Shown here: positions 21,990-33,439 of the stretch, in pieces
Layout of the letters: each line of letters opens with the position of its first letter
Position numbering within the stretch: position 1 is the stretch's first letter
Assembly (NCBI GenBank): GCA_963691815.1
Contig: OY829652.1
Coordinates: 34,385,202-34,449,201 of the forward strand
Reading direction: 5' to 3'
From: Echiichthys vipera
Lineage: Eukaryota > Chordata > Actinopteri > Perciformes > Trachinidae
Length of the DNA: 64,000 nucleotides
Notes under the pieces: generated by a model
The model's database searches: none
What the model saw: the letters and a program-made list of their open reading frames with translations, nothing else
What the model was told of the DNA's origin: nothing
Position numbers and translations under genes: made by a program

Positions 21990-23232
21990 TGTGTTGGAGT
22001 GTCAGTTTTTTGTGAACAAAGTCCGAGACCTAAAAATGGATCCAGATGAAACCATGGTATCCTACGACGTGACTTCCTTGTTCACCTGTATTCCAACCAT
22101 GGAGGCTCTGGCCACAGTAAGAGAGCGGCTCACGCAGGACGACTCCTTACACAACCGAACAAAGCTCCAACCAGACCACATTTGCCAACTTCTGGATTTG
22201 TGCCTGAACACAAGCTTGGAGTTATCAGAACACTCCAACATAGAGCTGATAACGTACCCACCAGCTCACAGACCCAAGGGGAAGAACGCAAGCACCTGAG
22301 AGGCGCCCTCACAACTTGTGGCTACCCCAGCTGGACCTTTGTGAAAATGGCAGCTGCCTCCAGAAAGAAAACCAAAGTGTTTGAGAAAGAAAAAGAAAAC
22401 AAGAGAAACAACATAGTCATTCTGTATGTGGCTGGGGTATCAGAGAAACTCAGGAGGATCTTCAACAAACACTGCATCCCTGTGTATTTCAAAACCAGTA
22501 ACACCCTCAGACAGAGACTTATACATCCCAAGGACAAAACACCACACACCCACAAAAGCAATTTGGTTTATGCTGTCCAATGTAACAAGGAATGCAAAGA
22601 TCTCTACATTGGAGAAACAAAACAACCACTGCATAAACGCATGGCCCAACACAGGAGAGCTAACTCCTCAGGCCTGGAGAAAGCCCACTCCTTTGATGAC
22701 AACAATGTCCAAATCTTGGACAGAGAGGACAGATGGTTTGAAAGAAGAGTAAAAGAAGCCATCTATGCAAAAGTAGAGAAACCATCGCTAAACAGAGGAG
22801 GAGGTCTGAGACACCACTTATCTCCAATTTACAATGCGGCCCTTTCATCCCTTCCGAGGAGATTCAACAATCTAATCTCAAAGAACAACTGTTCACAAAA
22901 GCCTCCTGTGACCCCAACGACTGTCGTTCAGACTCAATAGAGCACTAACGAAGTCGAAACCAACTTCCCACCAACGACTGCCACTCTAACGATGGTCGTT
23001 GGAGCACAAAGGGTCCCAGTGACATCATCGCCCTTGTGAGAGGTTAAATACCTGGATCTCCACACCAGTTAGTTGGACCAGTCCCAGCCTGGTCAGATGT
23101 GTACATGAACAGATGAAGCCTCTTGGATGAGAGGTGAACCTCTTCCTAGACAAGTAATCAAGTCCAGTTGCTTTTGACTGAAATTGCTTTGAGGGCAAAG
23201 ATGACCTGGGCAAGTGAGAATATTCAAAGGCT
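21990..23232 (+). mobile_element. Penelope-like element, plus-strand arm
   Basis: The arm begins with RT coding sequence (SYDVTSLFTCIP at about 22050, holding the first catalytic Asp). It skips the rest of the RT by a deletion near 22210, continues through the GIY-YIG gene, and ends with the inverted counterpart of the terminal sequence at 21391-21546. The 13-mer CACTATTGAGTTC flanks the whole structure on both sides (21378-21390 and 23233-23245), an exact target duplication. Confidence 0.85.
22182..22940 (+). CDS. Penelope GIY-YIG endonuclease region
   Basis: An open frame of 252 codons; the first 8 or so codons belong to the deletion junction. HKLGVIRTLQHRADNVP is the RT-thumb/linker region. 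A basic stretch (RKKTKVFEKEKENKRN, about 61-76) follows, then the GIY-YIG nuclease core with NLVYAVQC (about 127-134), LYIGET (141-146) and conserved Arg residues in HKRMAQHRRA. In Penelope-like elements this nuclease nicks target DNA for RT-primed insertion. The RT catalytic YVDD is not in this copy, so it could not move by itself. The frame is intact to its stop. Confidence 0.82.
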   Translation: MPTSGFVPEHKLGVIRTLQHRADNVPTSSQTQGEERKHLRGALTTCGYPSWTFVKMAAASRKKTKVFEKEKENKRNNIVILYVAGVSEKLRRIFNKHCIPVYFKTSNTLRQRLIHPKDKTPHTHKSNLVYAVQCNKECKDLYIGETKQPLHKRMAQHRRANSSGLEKAHSFDDNNVQILDREDRWFERRVKEAIYAKVEKPSLNRGGGLRHHLSPIYNAALSSLPRRFNNLISKNNCSQKPPVTPTTVVQTQ

Positions 23233-23245
23233 CACTATTGAGTTC

Positions 23246-23960
23246 ATATGTTTTACCAATATTACTTGCTGCACTAACTACTTCCATGATCCACCGACAC
23301 AACGCCTATCTCACTACCGGCATGCATTTTACTGCCCTATTATCCCACACTGACGCTCCTTTTTGATATCCACCTGCATACAGCTTGCCTACTTTCATCT
23401 TTGAGGATTTCTGAGATTGTCACCTCTGTTCTTTCTACCGAACCTGTTTGTTCTTGTTCTGGGATGTGTAGTCTTAATCTCCCTCCTGTTACTACCTCTG
23501 TCCTAAGCAGTTTGTTCCCTTCCAACTCCTCTGGTATCACTGCGTCGGTCACCCTTTCTAATAATTTGGGTCCTTTCTAATAATTTGGGTCCCATTGTCT
23601 ACGCGATTTAACTTGGATTGCCAGTTCCTGCCCTTTAATTATGCTGATCTTACACTGATCTAACCCCCATCGGCTGCCGCCGTTTCCTCCGTCTATAACA
23701 AACAGGTTTGTCTCCCCCACTTTCACATGCACAACGTACTCATATTTCGGATCTGGCCTTGTAAATTGTTCTGGAAGTATTTTTTTGCCTATGCTGTATG
23801 GCTCTGCCTTTTCTTTTGCATTTTTATGCTTCCCTGTGTTAAACGCTCAAATGGGTTTGTACATTTATTTCTATGCGACAATGCTGGCAGATGGAACATA
23901 GTAGAGAGGGATGTATCCACCTTTCGTCAAACTTTCGACAGGTCTGACCTTTGACCTAAT
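23246..23960 (-). pseudogene. Probable endogenous retrovirus env surface part
   Basis: A minus-strand frame at 23552-23340, with further frames up to about 23760, has Cys, Trp and Gly patterning (for example GGSRWGLDQC) of an extracellular viral protein but no decisive motif. The main argument is position: the 13-bp Penelope target duplication shows that 23246 was originally next to 21390, which is env. Two words, CTAATAATTTGGGTC, are repeated in tandem near 23560-23590. The start of env and any upstream pol were not found. Confidence 0.5.
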
Positions 23961-25250
23961 TTGCATAGGGAGAGGGGTTGGTATGTGCCCCGACCCCTTC
24001 CCCAGGCGAAGGGTTGACCCTTGACTCACCCCCTTTTTTCCCATGCACATGTGTCTGAGAGTCTAGACTTTGTCAAAAAAATGTACAAAGAGGAGAGTGC
24101 ACTCACCATGTTGGTTGATCGCACAGCGTCTTTCATTAGTGAAACAGGCGTAACCATTTTACAAGAGTCAGTTGTAGATGGTCCCAAAAAAAGTATGGTG
24201 TTTTTGTGGAGGACCCAATAGCTTCCTCCGCTCACCCTGCGTCTACATGAGGAATGGTCTTTAGAACCCTAAGGGCAGTGTGGTAGCTCGGGATATATGT
24301 TCAGGTACCAGGGAAGTTAAGGTGACATGCCGTGGGACCTGTTGGATGTAGCCACATTATCTTCCAACGATTGGGGTGTGTTGAAGTTGATCAATCCCTG
24401 GAGTATCAGTGAGGTGGTGGAAGAGGAACAGATTCACGGTCAATCATTTGCGGCTTTGTGGCTGTCAAAAACCTTGAGTTTGGGCCGTTGGTTCTCCCGT
24501 GACAGTTACCGGTTAGAGAATAAAGAATCAAAAAAAGATGGAGACTGTGGGCAAGAAGCTAAATTGTATTTTGTCTTGGTTCAATCCGGAATGCGGTGTT
24601 TTACGGACTTTGTTGGCGTGAAAAGTTGGATCAGATCAGTGATACGATCACTTGGCTCTTTCACAGCTGCCGTATCTGGGATAATGCGCTGATGAAAAAA
24701 AAGACCCTCTACTCCCACCCACCACACACACACAACCACAAACCACCCCTTCACCCCTCCCACACAAGGATAAAAAAAACACGTTTCCACAAAGAAGAAA
24801 CACCCCTGTGCACCCCTCAGAGAAGCTACAAGACCAGGCGTATCACAACAACCATCCTGCCGGCTCCCACAAGAGATGACAAACCCTGTTTAGAAAACGC
24901 AGTTATGAGGACCGAGGAGAATGACGGCCTTCCACCAACTCCATCCGAGGTTCCGAACCATCCTCCTGCTTCACCTTCAGCATACCGTGCTCTACCCCAG
25001 TGTACTCTGGAGCCGATCCCTGAAGAGGTTTGCACTGGTCATCCTAAGGGTCTGATGGACTCCCTCATCGAATAATACTGCGATTGTGATGATTTGCCAA
25101 CTCAGGCTGCTGAACAAGGTGACCAGGACCATCCTGAAGGTTGGTTAACCGATACCTTCTTTAAAGGTGTAAAATAAGCCGTGCTCCACCTGCTGAGCAC
25201 ACCTCTGGTAGTTACCAAGATAAGATGTGCGAGGAGTGTTGCCTTGGATA
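23961..25250 (+). other. Unidentified open frames
   Basis: Three plus-strand frames: 24021-24221 (66 codons), 24327-24692 (121 codons, one Trp-rich stretch, SLGRWFSRDSY) and 24596-25075 (159 codons, with a His/Pro-rich middle and a Pro/Ser-rich C-terminal part). I recognise none of them. They lie upstream of, and on the same strand as, the Polinton genes, separated by an inserted L2 fragment, so they may be further Polinton genes; this is only a guess from position. Confidence 0.3.
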
Positions 25251-25254
25251 GGGC

Positions 25255-26640
25255 AGGATTAAACTGAGATAATTGTTTTTGGTGCAAAGAAAGAAAGGTT
25301 TAAAGTCATCCAACACCTTCAATCGCTGTCCCTGAAAACCTCAAATAAACCCAGAAATCTTGGGGTTATTATGGATTCTGATTTACATTTCGACAGTCAC
25401 ATCAAATCAGTAACAAAATCGGCCTACTATCACCTTAAAAATGTAACAAGACTTAGAGGGCTCATGTCAGCTCAAAACTTAGAAAAACTTGTCCATGCCT
25501 TTATTACCAGTAAGCTAGACTACTGTAATGGTCTCCTTGCAGGTCTTCCCAAATAAACTGTCAGGCAGCTACAGCTTGTTCAGAACGCTGCTGCTAGAGT
25601 TCTAACAAAGACCAAAAATGTGAGCACATTACACCAATTCTTAAATCATTACACTGGCTTCCTGTACGTCAGAGAATTGATTTCAAAATCCTCCTGCTCA
25701 CATATAAATCACTACATGGTCTAGGGCTGAAGTATATCACTGATATGCTCCCACTACATAAGCCTTCTAGATCACTAAGATCCTCTGAGACCAATCTGTT
25801 AGTGGTTCGCAGAGTAAACTCAAATCAAGGGAAAGCATCTTTCAGTCATTATGCAACAAAGAGCTAGAATAAACTTCCTGAAGATGTAAGACCACTTTTA
25901 AAACTAGACTGAAAACTTCTGTCATAAACGGTACAGAGATAACAACAAAAATGGTGGACCCAATGCACACACGGACACGAAGTAAGAGTACAAACAAAAC
26001 GTTTAATGATACTAACAGACAAACGCAAACACTACAGAGAAAACAGGTAATATAAATAACAAGACGTTCACGGGAAAAACAGGAACGAGGAGACGACGGA
26101 CGGGAACAGGAACACAGGAAACTACGGAGAAACAGAAAACAAACACGATTAGTATACTTAACGACGGGGAGCGTGATAACCACAACGAGAAAGGGGATGC
26201 CAATCCGGGGGGAATAGTTTTACCAGTAAAGGATCTACAACGGTCCGGCGCTGCATGCCTGTCAGCTCAAGGTATTTGTAGTGGTACAGGTGATCAGCGT
26301 AACAGGCTGCAGCTGTGGGGAACGCCTACCGGACCTAAGTGACAGAGACAAGGGAAAAGAACACATGCAGGGAAACACAGACAGAGGGAGACAAACTCAC
26401 ACAAAAGGGAAGAGAAGGATACTGACAGAACGAGTCTTGACAACTTTTATGTTCACCTTAGCTTTCTGCTAAATCTTTGCACTTTTTTTGTCCGCACTGT
26501 TTTTATTATTGTCTATGTTTTCTATACTCTTTGTCTTTCTGTAATGCATTTTAATTCATGACATGTGCTGTGAAGCACTTTGAGTCTGCCTTGTGTATGA
26601 AAAGTGCTTTACAAATAAAGTTGCCTTGCCTTGCCTTGAT
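25255..26640 (+). pseudogene. L2-like LINE, 3' half
   Basis: Post-RT coding sequence is recognisable: DSHIKSVTKSAYYHLKNVTR and EKLVHAFITSKLDYCNGLLA (25395-25545), then frameshifted pieces ending FMFTLAFC near 26470. The coding part is split by a solo LTR at 25920-26442. The 3' tail has GTGAAGCACTTTGAGTCTGC, an AATAAA and a (CCTTG)n run at 26613-26636, typical of L2-clade fish LINEs. 5'-truncated at about 25255. Confidence 0.85.
25920..26442 (-). mobile_element. Second solo LTR, gypsy-like, inserted in a LINE
   Basis: The 523-bp block begins TGTCATAAACGGTAC and ends GTCTTGACA, and shares most of its sequence with 8239-8763 (for example GGGGATGCC, CCGGGGGGAATAGTTTTACC, GAACGCCTACCGGACCTA). Flanking 5-mers are ACTTC (25915-25919) and ACTTT (26443-26447), one mismatch. 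LINE coding sequence continues on both sides. No internal sequence remains, so it formed by recombination between two LTRs. Confidence 0.83.
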
Positions 26641-27234
26641 CATTCCAGCCAGAGACAGCACCAATGTGTGCATGTAGTTCAGGAAGGCTTCTACCGGGAA
26701 AACTTTTTCTAGTTGATGAAAAGGCTCTACACCCCCAAGCTTATTCCAGCCATTCAACACTTCCTATCCCTGCAAAACATTGTGGCGGATCAAGTCAGGA
26801 TCAGAAATACGGTGGAGAGTCTTTACACAAGCTGAAATCAACAAGCTTCATCTACAGCGCATTTGATGAGATGCTGGATCAAGAGGATGGAGACAGCATG
26901 ACCAAAACAGAACAACTTGACAAACTGTGTGGTCTGTGGATGGAGCGTTAAACGGTAGGAAAATGTGGAATTTCTGTAGAAAAATCGTAACTCAGATCAT
27001 GGACCACATCAATAACCACTTCGTCATCTCTTAGTTGATAGAGCTTTTGAGAATGGCTATTGAGAACAGAGTTTCAAGACATAAAAACAACCCTTTTATC
27101 CAAAATGCAGACGTTGAAAGACTGGAGAACTTGATGGAAAAAGTCCGGATCTGTTCTACTCTTCTACCCTGTACACTTTGGGAGGTATCGGTGCATCAGG
27201 TTGCATCCAGGGTTGAATCTACATTGTCACAGTT
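26641..27234 (+). other. Unidentified frames, probably decayed Polinton sequence
   Basis: Plus-strand frames 26664-26951 and 27035-27238 contain protein-like stretches (DEMLDQEDGDSMTKTEQLDK; DVERLENLMEKVRICSTLLP) that I do not recognise. They lie directly before the integrase on the same strand. Call rests on position only. Confidence 0.3.
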
Positions 27235-28220
27235 TTGATTTTTTTTTTAAAAGAACTAACTAGTGACACCATTAGACCCTTGCAAATATTCGGCGGTGTA
27301 GAACGTAGGGGAGTGCATGATGAAACGGGCAAGAAGGTTGAGCGTGAAAAGGTCAAAGACTTTTTATCCAGAGAGGATGCATACACTCTACACAAACCTG
27401 TCATCACATACATTTTACTAGAAACAGAGGTAAAATTATTTATTAATGGGCATAGATGTATTTTCCAAAAATGGCTTATGTACGTGCTCTTAAGAGAAAA
27501 AACAGATCCGAGGTGACTGAGGCCTTCAAGTCCATTTTTGAGGAGAGTCAGACGCCCTTAAACCTACAAATCGACGCTCGAAATTTTTTTTTTTAACAAG
27601 CGTTTTGAGGCTCTGATGAAATAACACGGCATCATACATTTTTCCGCAGCCAGCAATCTCAAAGCCTCTGTGATTGAACAATTTAACTGCACTTTAAAAA
27701 CCAGAGTGTGGAGATATTTCACAGCTAACAACACCATGCGATACCTCAACGTCTTAGGACATGATGAAAAGCTATAATCAGAGTTATCACAGTAGCATAA
27801 AAATGGCGCCTATGGATGTAATCGAAGAGAACGTCTACCAAGTGTTTGAAAACCTGTACGGTAAATCTCTTGCGAGGGAGACCTCGTCAGGATATCAAAG
27901 TTGAGAGGTGTGTTTAATAAAAAGTATGAACAGAGTTTTACAACCAAAGTTTTTACAGTTTCTGAGTGCATTCCTCATGAACCTCCTGTGTACAAGCTGA
28001 AAGATTATGATGGAGAACCCATCCAAGGTTTATTTAATGAGGCAGAGTTGCAAAAAGTAAAAAAGGATAAAGACAGAGTCTACCACATCGGGGAGATTCT
28101 GAAACGACGTACCGTCGGGGTGAAAAACAAGTCTTTGTACGTTGGAAAAACTGGCATAAGTATAAGAATTGCCGTGCGCTTGCCTATAGTATCATTCCAT
28201 CATGTACGGGGCAAAAGATA
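27235..28220 (+). pseudogene. Maverick/Polinton integrase, frameshifted
   Basis: An N-terminal part with VKDFLSREDAYTLHKPV (27350-27400) is followed after a deletion by the rve-type core remnant: NLQIDARN near 27560, then after a frameshift KASVIEQFN near 27665, the region of the last acidic residue. The C-terminal part (27901-28220) has VFTVSECIPHEPPVYKLKDY, an SH3/chromo-like end domain. A retrovirus-like integrase is the hallmark gene of Polintons. Several stops; inactive. Next genes follow at once on the same strand. Confidence 0.8.
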
Positions 28221-28501
28221 AGGGGTTTTTACATTACACTACCCTTTAACGCCAGCCTCGACGTTTTCAAAGATAACAAGATTTCCAGTTTCTGCGTGGA
28301 TTTACATATCATTTGGAAGGAAATTGGGAGGTTGCCTTGACAGAGATTTTATACCTGTTCAGTTGTTTCACCATACATGAGGATGATGTCATCACACAGC
28401 ATTTCAACCCGGCTTATTATTTACCGGTAGCCAAGCAACACATTGAAAACATTAAGATTGAGATAAAAACAAATCAATACAAACCGGTAGATTTTACCTA
28501 G
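28221..28501 (+). pseudogene. Small Polinton protein remnant
   Basis: Frames around 28230-28500 encode NASLDVFKDNKISSF, then LEGNWEVALTEILYLF and ends at a stop just before the next gene. Short proteins of this pattern lie between integrase and capsid genes in fish Polintons; their function is not known to me. Frameshift near 28310. Confidence 0.5.
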
Positions 28502-28513
28502 GGGAAGTGTATT

Positions 28514-28915
28514 GTGACGCGAGAAGATCCTCACAGATTTGTACATTATTATGAGAGTCAGGTGCGAGGGAATTTACCAGGATTTTATGGAGCTCCCGTC
28601 ATGTACGGTCGTGGTATAGGCTCTATATTTTCAAAATTGTTTCGTTTTATATCCCCCATGGTGAAGAAAGGTTTTCCGATAGCTAAACCTCCTCTCAAAT
28701 CAGCCGCTAGCAACATTGCTTCAGACGTGTTCAGCGGCAACCAGAAACAAGAGGGGTCGGGGGGAATTATGGTCTTGGTGCGTAGACAAAGGAGACAACC
28801 TCCGGGAGAACGCCTCTCAACAGCCTCTAAAAAATGCTCTGCTGGTAAAAAGAGGGTCGCGAGAATCAGGCAGGCCAAGAGGAAGTCTCCCCAGAGCTCT
28901 GACATATTTAATTCT
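28514..28915 (+). CDS. Polinton basic structural-type protein
   Basis: An open frame starting VTREDPHRFVHYYESQVRGN is followed by a Gly-rich, amphipathic stretch (GAPVMYGRGIGSIFSKLFRF), a hydrophobic helix and a strongly basic Arg/Lys tail ending near RKSPQSSDIF. Such a small basic protein directly precedes the major capsid gene in Polintons and is thought to be a minor virion protein. In this copy the frame runs on into the capsid gene without a stop, which looks like loss of the boundary by mutation. Confidence 0.6.
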
Positions 28916-29495
28916 GATTTAAAAACAAAAAAAATAGAGTGCACCCTCTCTGAGCTGTATTTATTTACAGCACCTATGACGCAGCTTTCCATTGAAAATA
29001 AAATACACACCGAAATTTCCCCCCATGTCGGCCATCACAGACAGGGGTCCTATAGAGTTTTTTATCCCCGGAGACGGGAAAAGAATCTGGATCTGAACGA
29101 TAAAATCACCAACGTGGACGGTACAGACTTGGCTGTTGATGCGGCGACGGGTCTTATCAATTACCCACTGAACACAATATTGGACCATTGCAACGTCATT
29201 TTTTGGGGATAGATTGATCTCACAATCAACCCTACTCAACTTTTCAGGAGATGAGCTCGCCAGTCAGTTCTCAGCCGGTCTTTTTTACAAGGATACCCCC
29301 GGGGCCATGGACTCTAGAGTGACCGCCAACGGTCCCAATAGAGGGTTAAACACGAAAGCCAGATTTACAGCCAATTCACGAGAACTACACCTGTTTGGTC
29401 CTCTCTCCTTACCCGTCTTGAGGGTGCGATACTGGTCACGAGCTTGTGGGTTTTTCAAAGCGGAACCCGTCGGTGGCGCGGTTCGGGATGATTGA
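28916..29495 (+). pseudogene. Polinton major capsid protein, N-terminal fragment
   Basis: From 28940 the frame reads ECTLSELYLFTAPMTQLSIE, continues to a stop at about 29210, and is followed in another frame (29214-29495) by LASQFSAGLFYKDTPGAMDS and NTKARFTANSRELHLFGPL. This order and wording match the first jelly-roll part of the Polinton double jelly-roll capsid protein. There is an internal gap near 29100 and the C-terminal two thirds are absent. Confidence 0.75.
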
Positions 29496-29559
29496 GAGTG
29501 TGATAGGTGTTTCAATAAATCAGTCATTTGAACCCCCAACACAACATGACCTTTATAGA

Positions 29560-31547
29560 CAAATTCCCCCTTTGCAATCTAACCTTTATCACTCTTGGAT
29601 ATATTTTTTTTAGTATTCAGTGTTGTTGTGATCTTGCGAAGCTTTTCAAAACTTCCGCGATCACATGGTCAGCATCATCCGACGCATTAGATGATACCCG
29701 AGTGCTTTGTTGATGTGAGAGTTTGGATTCCCTCTGAAGAGTTAGGGTTATACGCCGCTGCTCTCTCTGACCTGTAATAGGCCGTGTGGACCAGTTTCAG
29801 AATGTCCCTCCACTGGTCATCAGTAATGTCTACCCCCAAAAACCTTTTCCCATGCATTTTTAGGTGAGGCAGTGGGGACTCGGCTCAGAGGAGGAATCTT
29901 ATTATAAATGACAGATATCGTTTGTGTCGTACGTTGAGAGGCAGGAATTGGTCCATCTCAGCGTCAGCAGAAGTATATAATGCGGTGTAAAAATCGGAAA
30001 AAGACTTGTTGATCGTCACCGGGTAAGAAGTGTGGCTACCGTCTGGTAGTTGAATTTTAGAGATTAGTCTGGAAGCACTAGCTGCGCGGGCCTGCCAAGC
30101 CAGGAGTCTCCCTGCCTTATCTCCCTGCTCAAAAAAGTTTTGTTTTTTAGATTGTCGTAGCTGTCTCTCCACTATGCGTGTCATTAAGAGGCTGTGTTCC
30201 GAATGTAATAGTAGCCGTTTCTTATATGGGGGGGGGTTTACTAGTTCCTCCGCAATTTCCCCCCATTCTCATTTGGGAAATATAACAGTAGCTTTAAGTG
30301 CTTGCCATAGAGTGTCGCTGCTGACATCAGGGGTGTCATTAAACTCTATGTAAGAGCGGATTTGAGTCGCAACAAAATCTTTAAACTTACTATCCGATAA
30401 TAAGTGTAAACTGAACCTCCACGGTGAATGTGGAATTGTATCTCGTGGAAAACTAATGTCAACTGTGGGAGGAGCACGGGCAGAAGTGACTATTGGGTTG
30501 TTATCGATTAAAAAGAAATAAATTCGGGAGAATGTGTGGTGTGCATGGGAAAATAAGGAGAAGCTTTCCCATGGGGGTTTCTAAACCTCCAGGAATCTGA
30601 AATTCCCAAATGTGATGCATATGTTTTTACTGTGTGTGCTGATTTGGATAGCGTAACCTGTGTGTAGGAGAAGATCTGTCAAGAGTCACATCTTGCACGA
30701 GGTTGAAGTCTCCGCCTATGATAATGCAATGACTGTCAGTGTTTGGGATTTTGGAGAATAGCCTTGTAAAAAACTGTTCATCGTCCCAGGTGGGCGCATA
30801 AACCGAAACTAAGACCACTGGTGTATTCTGGAGTGTGCCCGAAACTATGACATAGCGGCCCTCAGTATCTAGGATTACATTTGTTGGCTCAAACAGGACC
30901 CTTTTATGAATGATGATAGCTGCCCCTCTAACTCTATCTGTAAATTTCGAGTGGAATAGGTGGCTCATCCCCGCCCTCTTAATACGTGAGGTTTCAGCTG
31001 TTTTGAGATGTGTTTGCTGCAGAAACATCACATCCCCCTTAAGTTGCTGCAACTGTGCTAGGACCTTACCTATTTTGATCGCTTTGATCATTCCCTTAGT
31101 ATTCCAGGAGATCAGACGCACTCCAGTACCTGTCTTTACAGCATTAGCCATAGGAATAATAATAAGAAGAATGACTGCATGATCTTACCCAAGTAATCTG
31201 TAGTAGTGGAGGAAGAGAGTGGGAAGGGAGGGTAAAACATTTTTTTTTTAAAAGGCCCAGACGCACATAAGGCAGAACAAAAACTACATAAAAACAAGAC
31301 AGTGACAATGTGACCAATATGAGGGCTACTCACATAGAAAAAACACATTCTGAGCTCTCCAGCTTGAACTAACCACTAAACTGAACTTCTGGAGTCTCCT
31401 CCCTAAACAAACAGTGAACCCCTGAATGTCACATGAGAATAATAGTAAAGAATAAAACATAGAAATAGTATTAATAATTATGCCAGAACAGACATTAAAT
31501 TAGTCAGCAGAGGGTGCCAAGATGTCATAAGGCAGACAGGCCATGAG
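29560..31547 (-). pseudogene. L1/Tx1-type LINE ORF2, most of RT deleted
   Basis: The frame at 31151-30627 begins ATG and encodes an APE endonuclease: RLISWNTKGMIKAIKIGKVL, VLVSVYAPTWDDEQFF and IIIGGDFNLVQD, which hold most of the catalytic pattern. The frame at 30184-29885 is the linker before the RT (NFFEQGDKAGRLLAWQARAA). It then passes directly to C-terminal sequence near 29880-29700 (GVDITDDQWRDILKLVHTAY), so the RT domain is gone. The region 31160-31547 is the ORF1-ORF2 spacer. Its upstream half lies at 44138-46855, beyond a hAT insertion. Confidence 0.82.
31539..31547 (+). repeat. Left target-site duplication of the large hAT
   Basis: GGCCATGAG directly precedes the left terminus; the same 9-mer occurs at 44129-44137 after the right terminus. 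hAT transposases make 8-bp duplications; the first G may be a chance match. Confidence 0.8.
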
Positions 31548-32432
31548 AATGCTATCCAGCTGCAGCCCCGGAGCACAAGCCCCTCACCTGATACAAGCCC
31601 CTGGCTTGACGGAAGTGTCGCAATAGTTTTTTTTTTTTTTTTTAACTTTATTGAAAAAGTACAAAACATAGCAGCAGTTAAAGGAAATCATTTTATTAAT
31701 GCCTTTTTTCAAAAATAAGTATTTGTTTTTTTGAAAAAGAACATAGAATTCCCCTCAGTCAGGTCTCAGTCCTTCACATATACACACAGTTACTGTATAT
31801 TCATCAGTTAGTGTATCTTACAGTTAATTTACAGTCCTTAATATTGTGACATTACAAAAATAAAATTGAAAATCAAATATTACAATGTGGATGTTTTAGT
31901 GAAGATAAACATCTGCAAAGTTTTAATGGAAACAAAAATGAAATGCAACTTTAATAAAAATTTTAATAAAGCCCTTTATAACAGGGTGACGTGAAATTTC
32001 AAAATAAAAGTAGTTGGCTGTAGAAAAGGACGATACTTAAAGTCAGTCCAAGAGCACAACAGTCCTGTGACTGCCAATAAAGATGCATCCTCTAGGTCAA
32101 ATAAAGCTGAGAGCATAAAACATCTGATCTGCAAAATAACACTAGATAAAAAATTAAAAAAAGAATTCCTGGCAGGCGATGAACATCCAACCTGAACACC
32201 GCAACTCTGCTTGTTTAGAACAAAGACCGCAACCAGATGTTTACACTGAATACAGAATCATGCAAACCAAACACTCAAACACATGCATTTATAAAATTGT
32301 ATTTAAATGACCTACATCCAGTACGTACTGAAGCATAAACACTGAACTGAAATGTGGCGACAATATAAATTATGGGGGAATTTAATTGCTAGTCGTAATC
32401 TCATTAATTCAAATTAAAGGACCAAATTCAGA

Positions 32433-32438
<6 letters not shown>

Positions 32439-32481
<43 letters not shown>
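32439..32481. repeat. (AT)n microsatellite
   Basis: An uninterrupted alternating AT run in the left arm of the large hAT. The second hAT lacks this stretch and about 690 bp around it. Confidence 0.95.
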
Positions 32482-32484
<3 letters not shown>

Positions 32485-33439
32485 TTGACACCTGCTGTAT
32501 ATTTATCCTAGAATTACTCAAATTAACATTATAAATGCCACTGCTGAATTCAATACTGTCTGTGACTAAACAAACAATTACAGAGTGTGCCACCAGAGTG
32601 TATATAACTACAATAAATGTATGGTTTCATACATGGTTTCTACTACGAATTTAAAGATATGTAAGTAGTGTGCCACCTAAAAGTTGAAAGATGTCCAACC
32701 CACAGAACAGTAGAAAGCTCTGATTGAGTAGATATACGTAACAGATGGCCAATCTGAATGCCAGCTGCTTCAAATTAAAGCTAAACTTTTCAATATTTTT
32801 GTATTAATAATAAATGACTATATGTAATGTGAAAGGTCAGTTAATTTCAAAGAAATCACAAAATGGAAACTGTAAACGTTAAAGCAGACAAATTGTGAGA
32901 TGGTGCCGAGTTTGATCGGCAGACACATTAGTATGGATTCACAAATTTTTATTTAATAGCCTTTTAATATTCATTTTGTAGTCCAATTTTAGAATTATAT
33001 AAAACAGTTATTTTGTCACTATTTTTACTTCGATTTTAATGAGGCAAAGTTAATTAACTAGTTTGTAATAGCTTTTTTATTTCATCTACTTAATTGGTAA
33101 TAATTAAACATAAAAAAAGTCTTTATGGCACACTGAAACCATACTTACTATGGTATGGTACCACTATTTATTAAGACAGCAGGGCTCTCAAGTTTTGAAG
33201 TGAGTACAGAGTGAGATTTTACCAGTGGCAGCTGGGATTTGGTTGAGGTGGGGATGGATGTCTGACAAATGACGCATAAATTAATTCAAACAAAAATATT
33301 TATTGACATCAGATTAAACTTTGTGAGCAATTTACTGCATATGTGTGTGTGTGTTATTTTAGTGCATGTGTGCGTTGTTTGTTGTATGTGTTTGTGGCTT
33401 GCTTTGAGGCCTTTGGTGGATTGGGTTGGTGGCTCCCAC

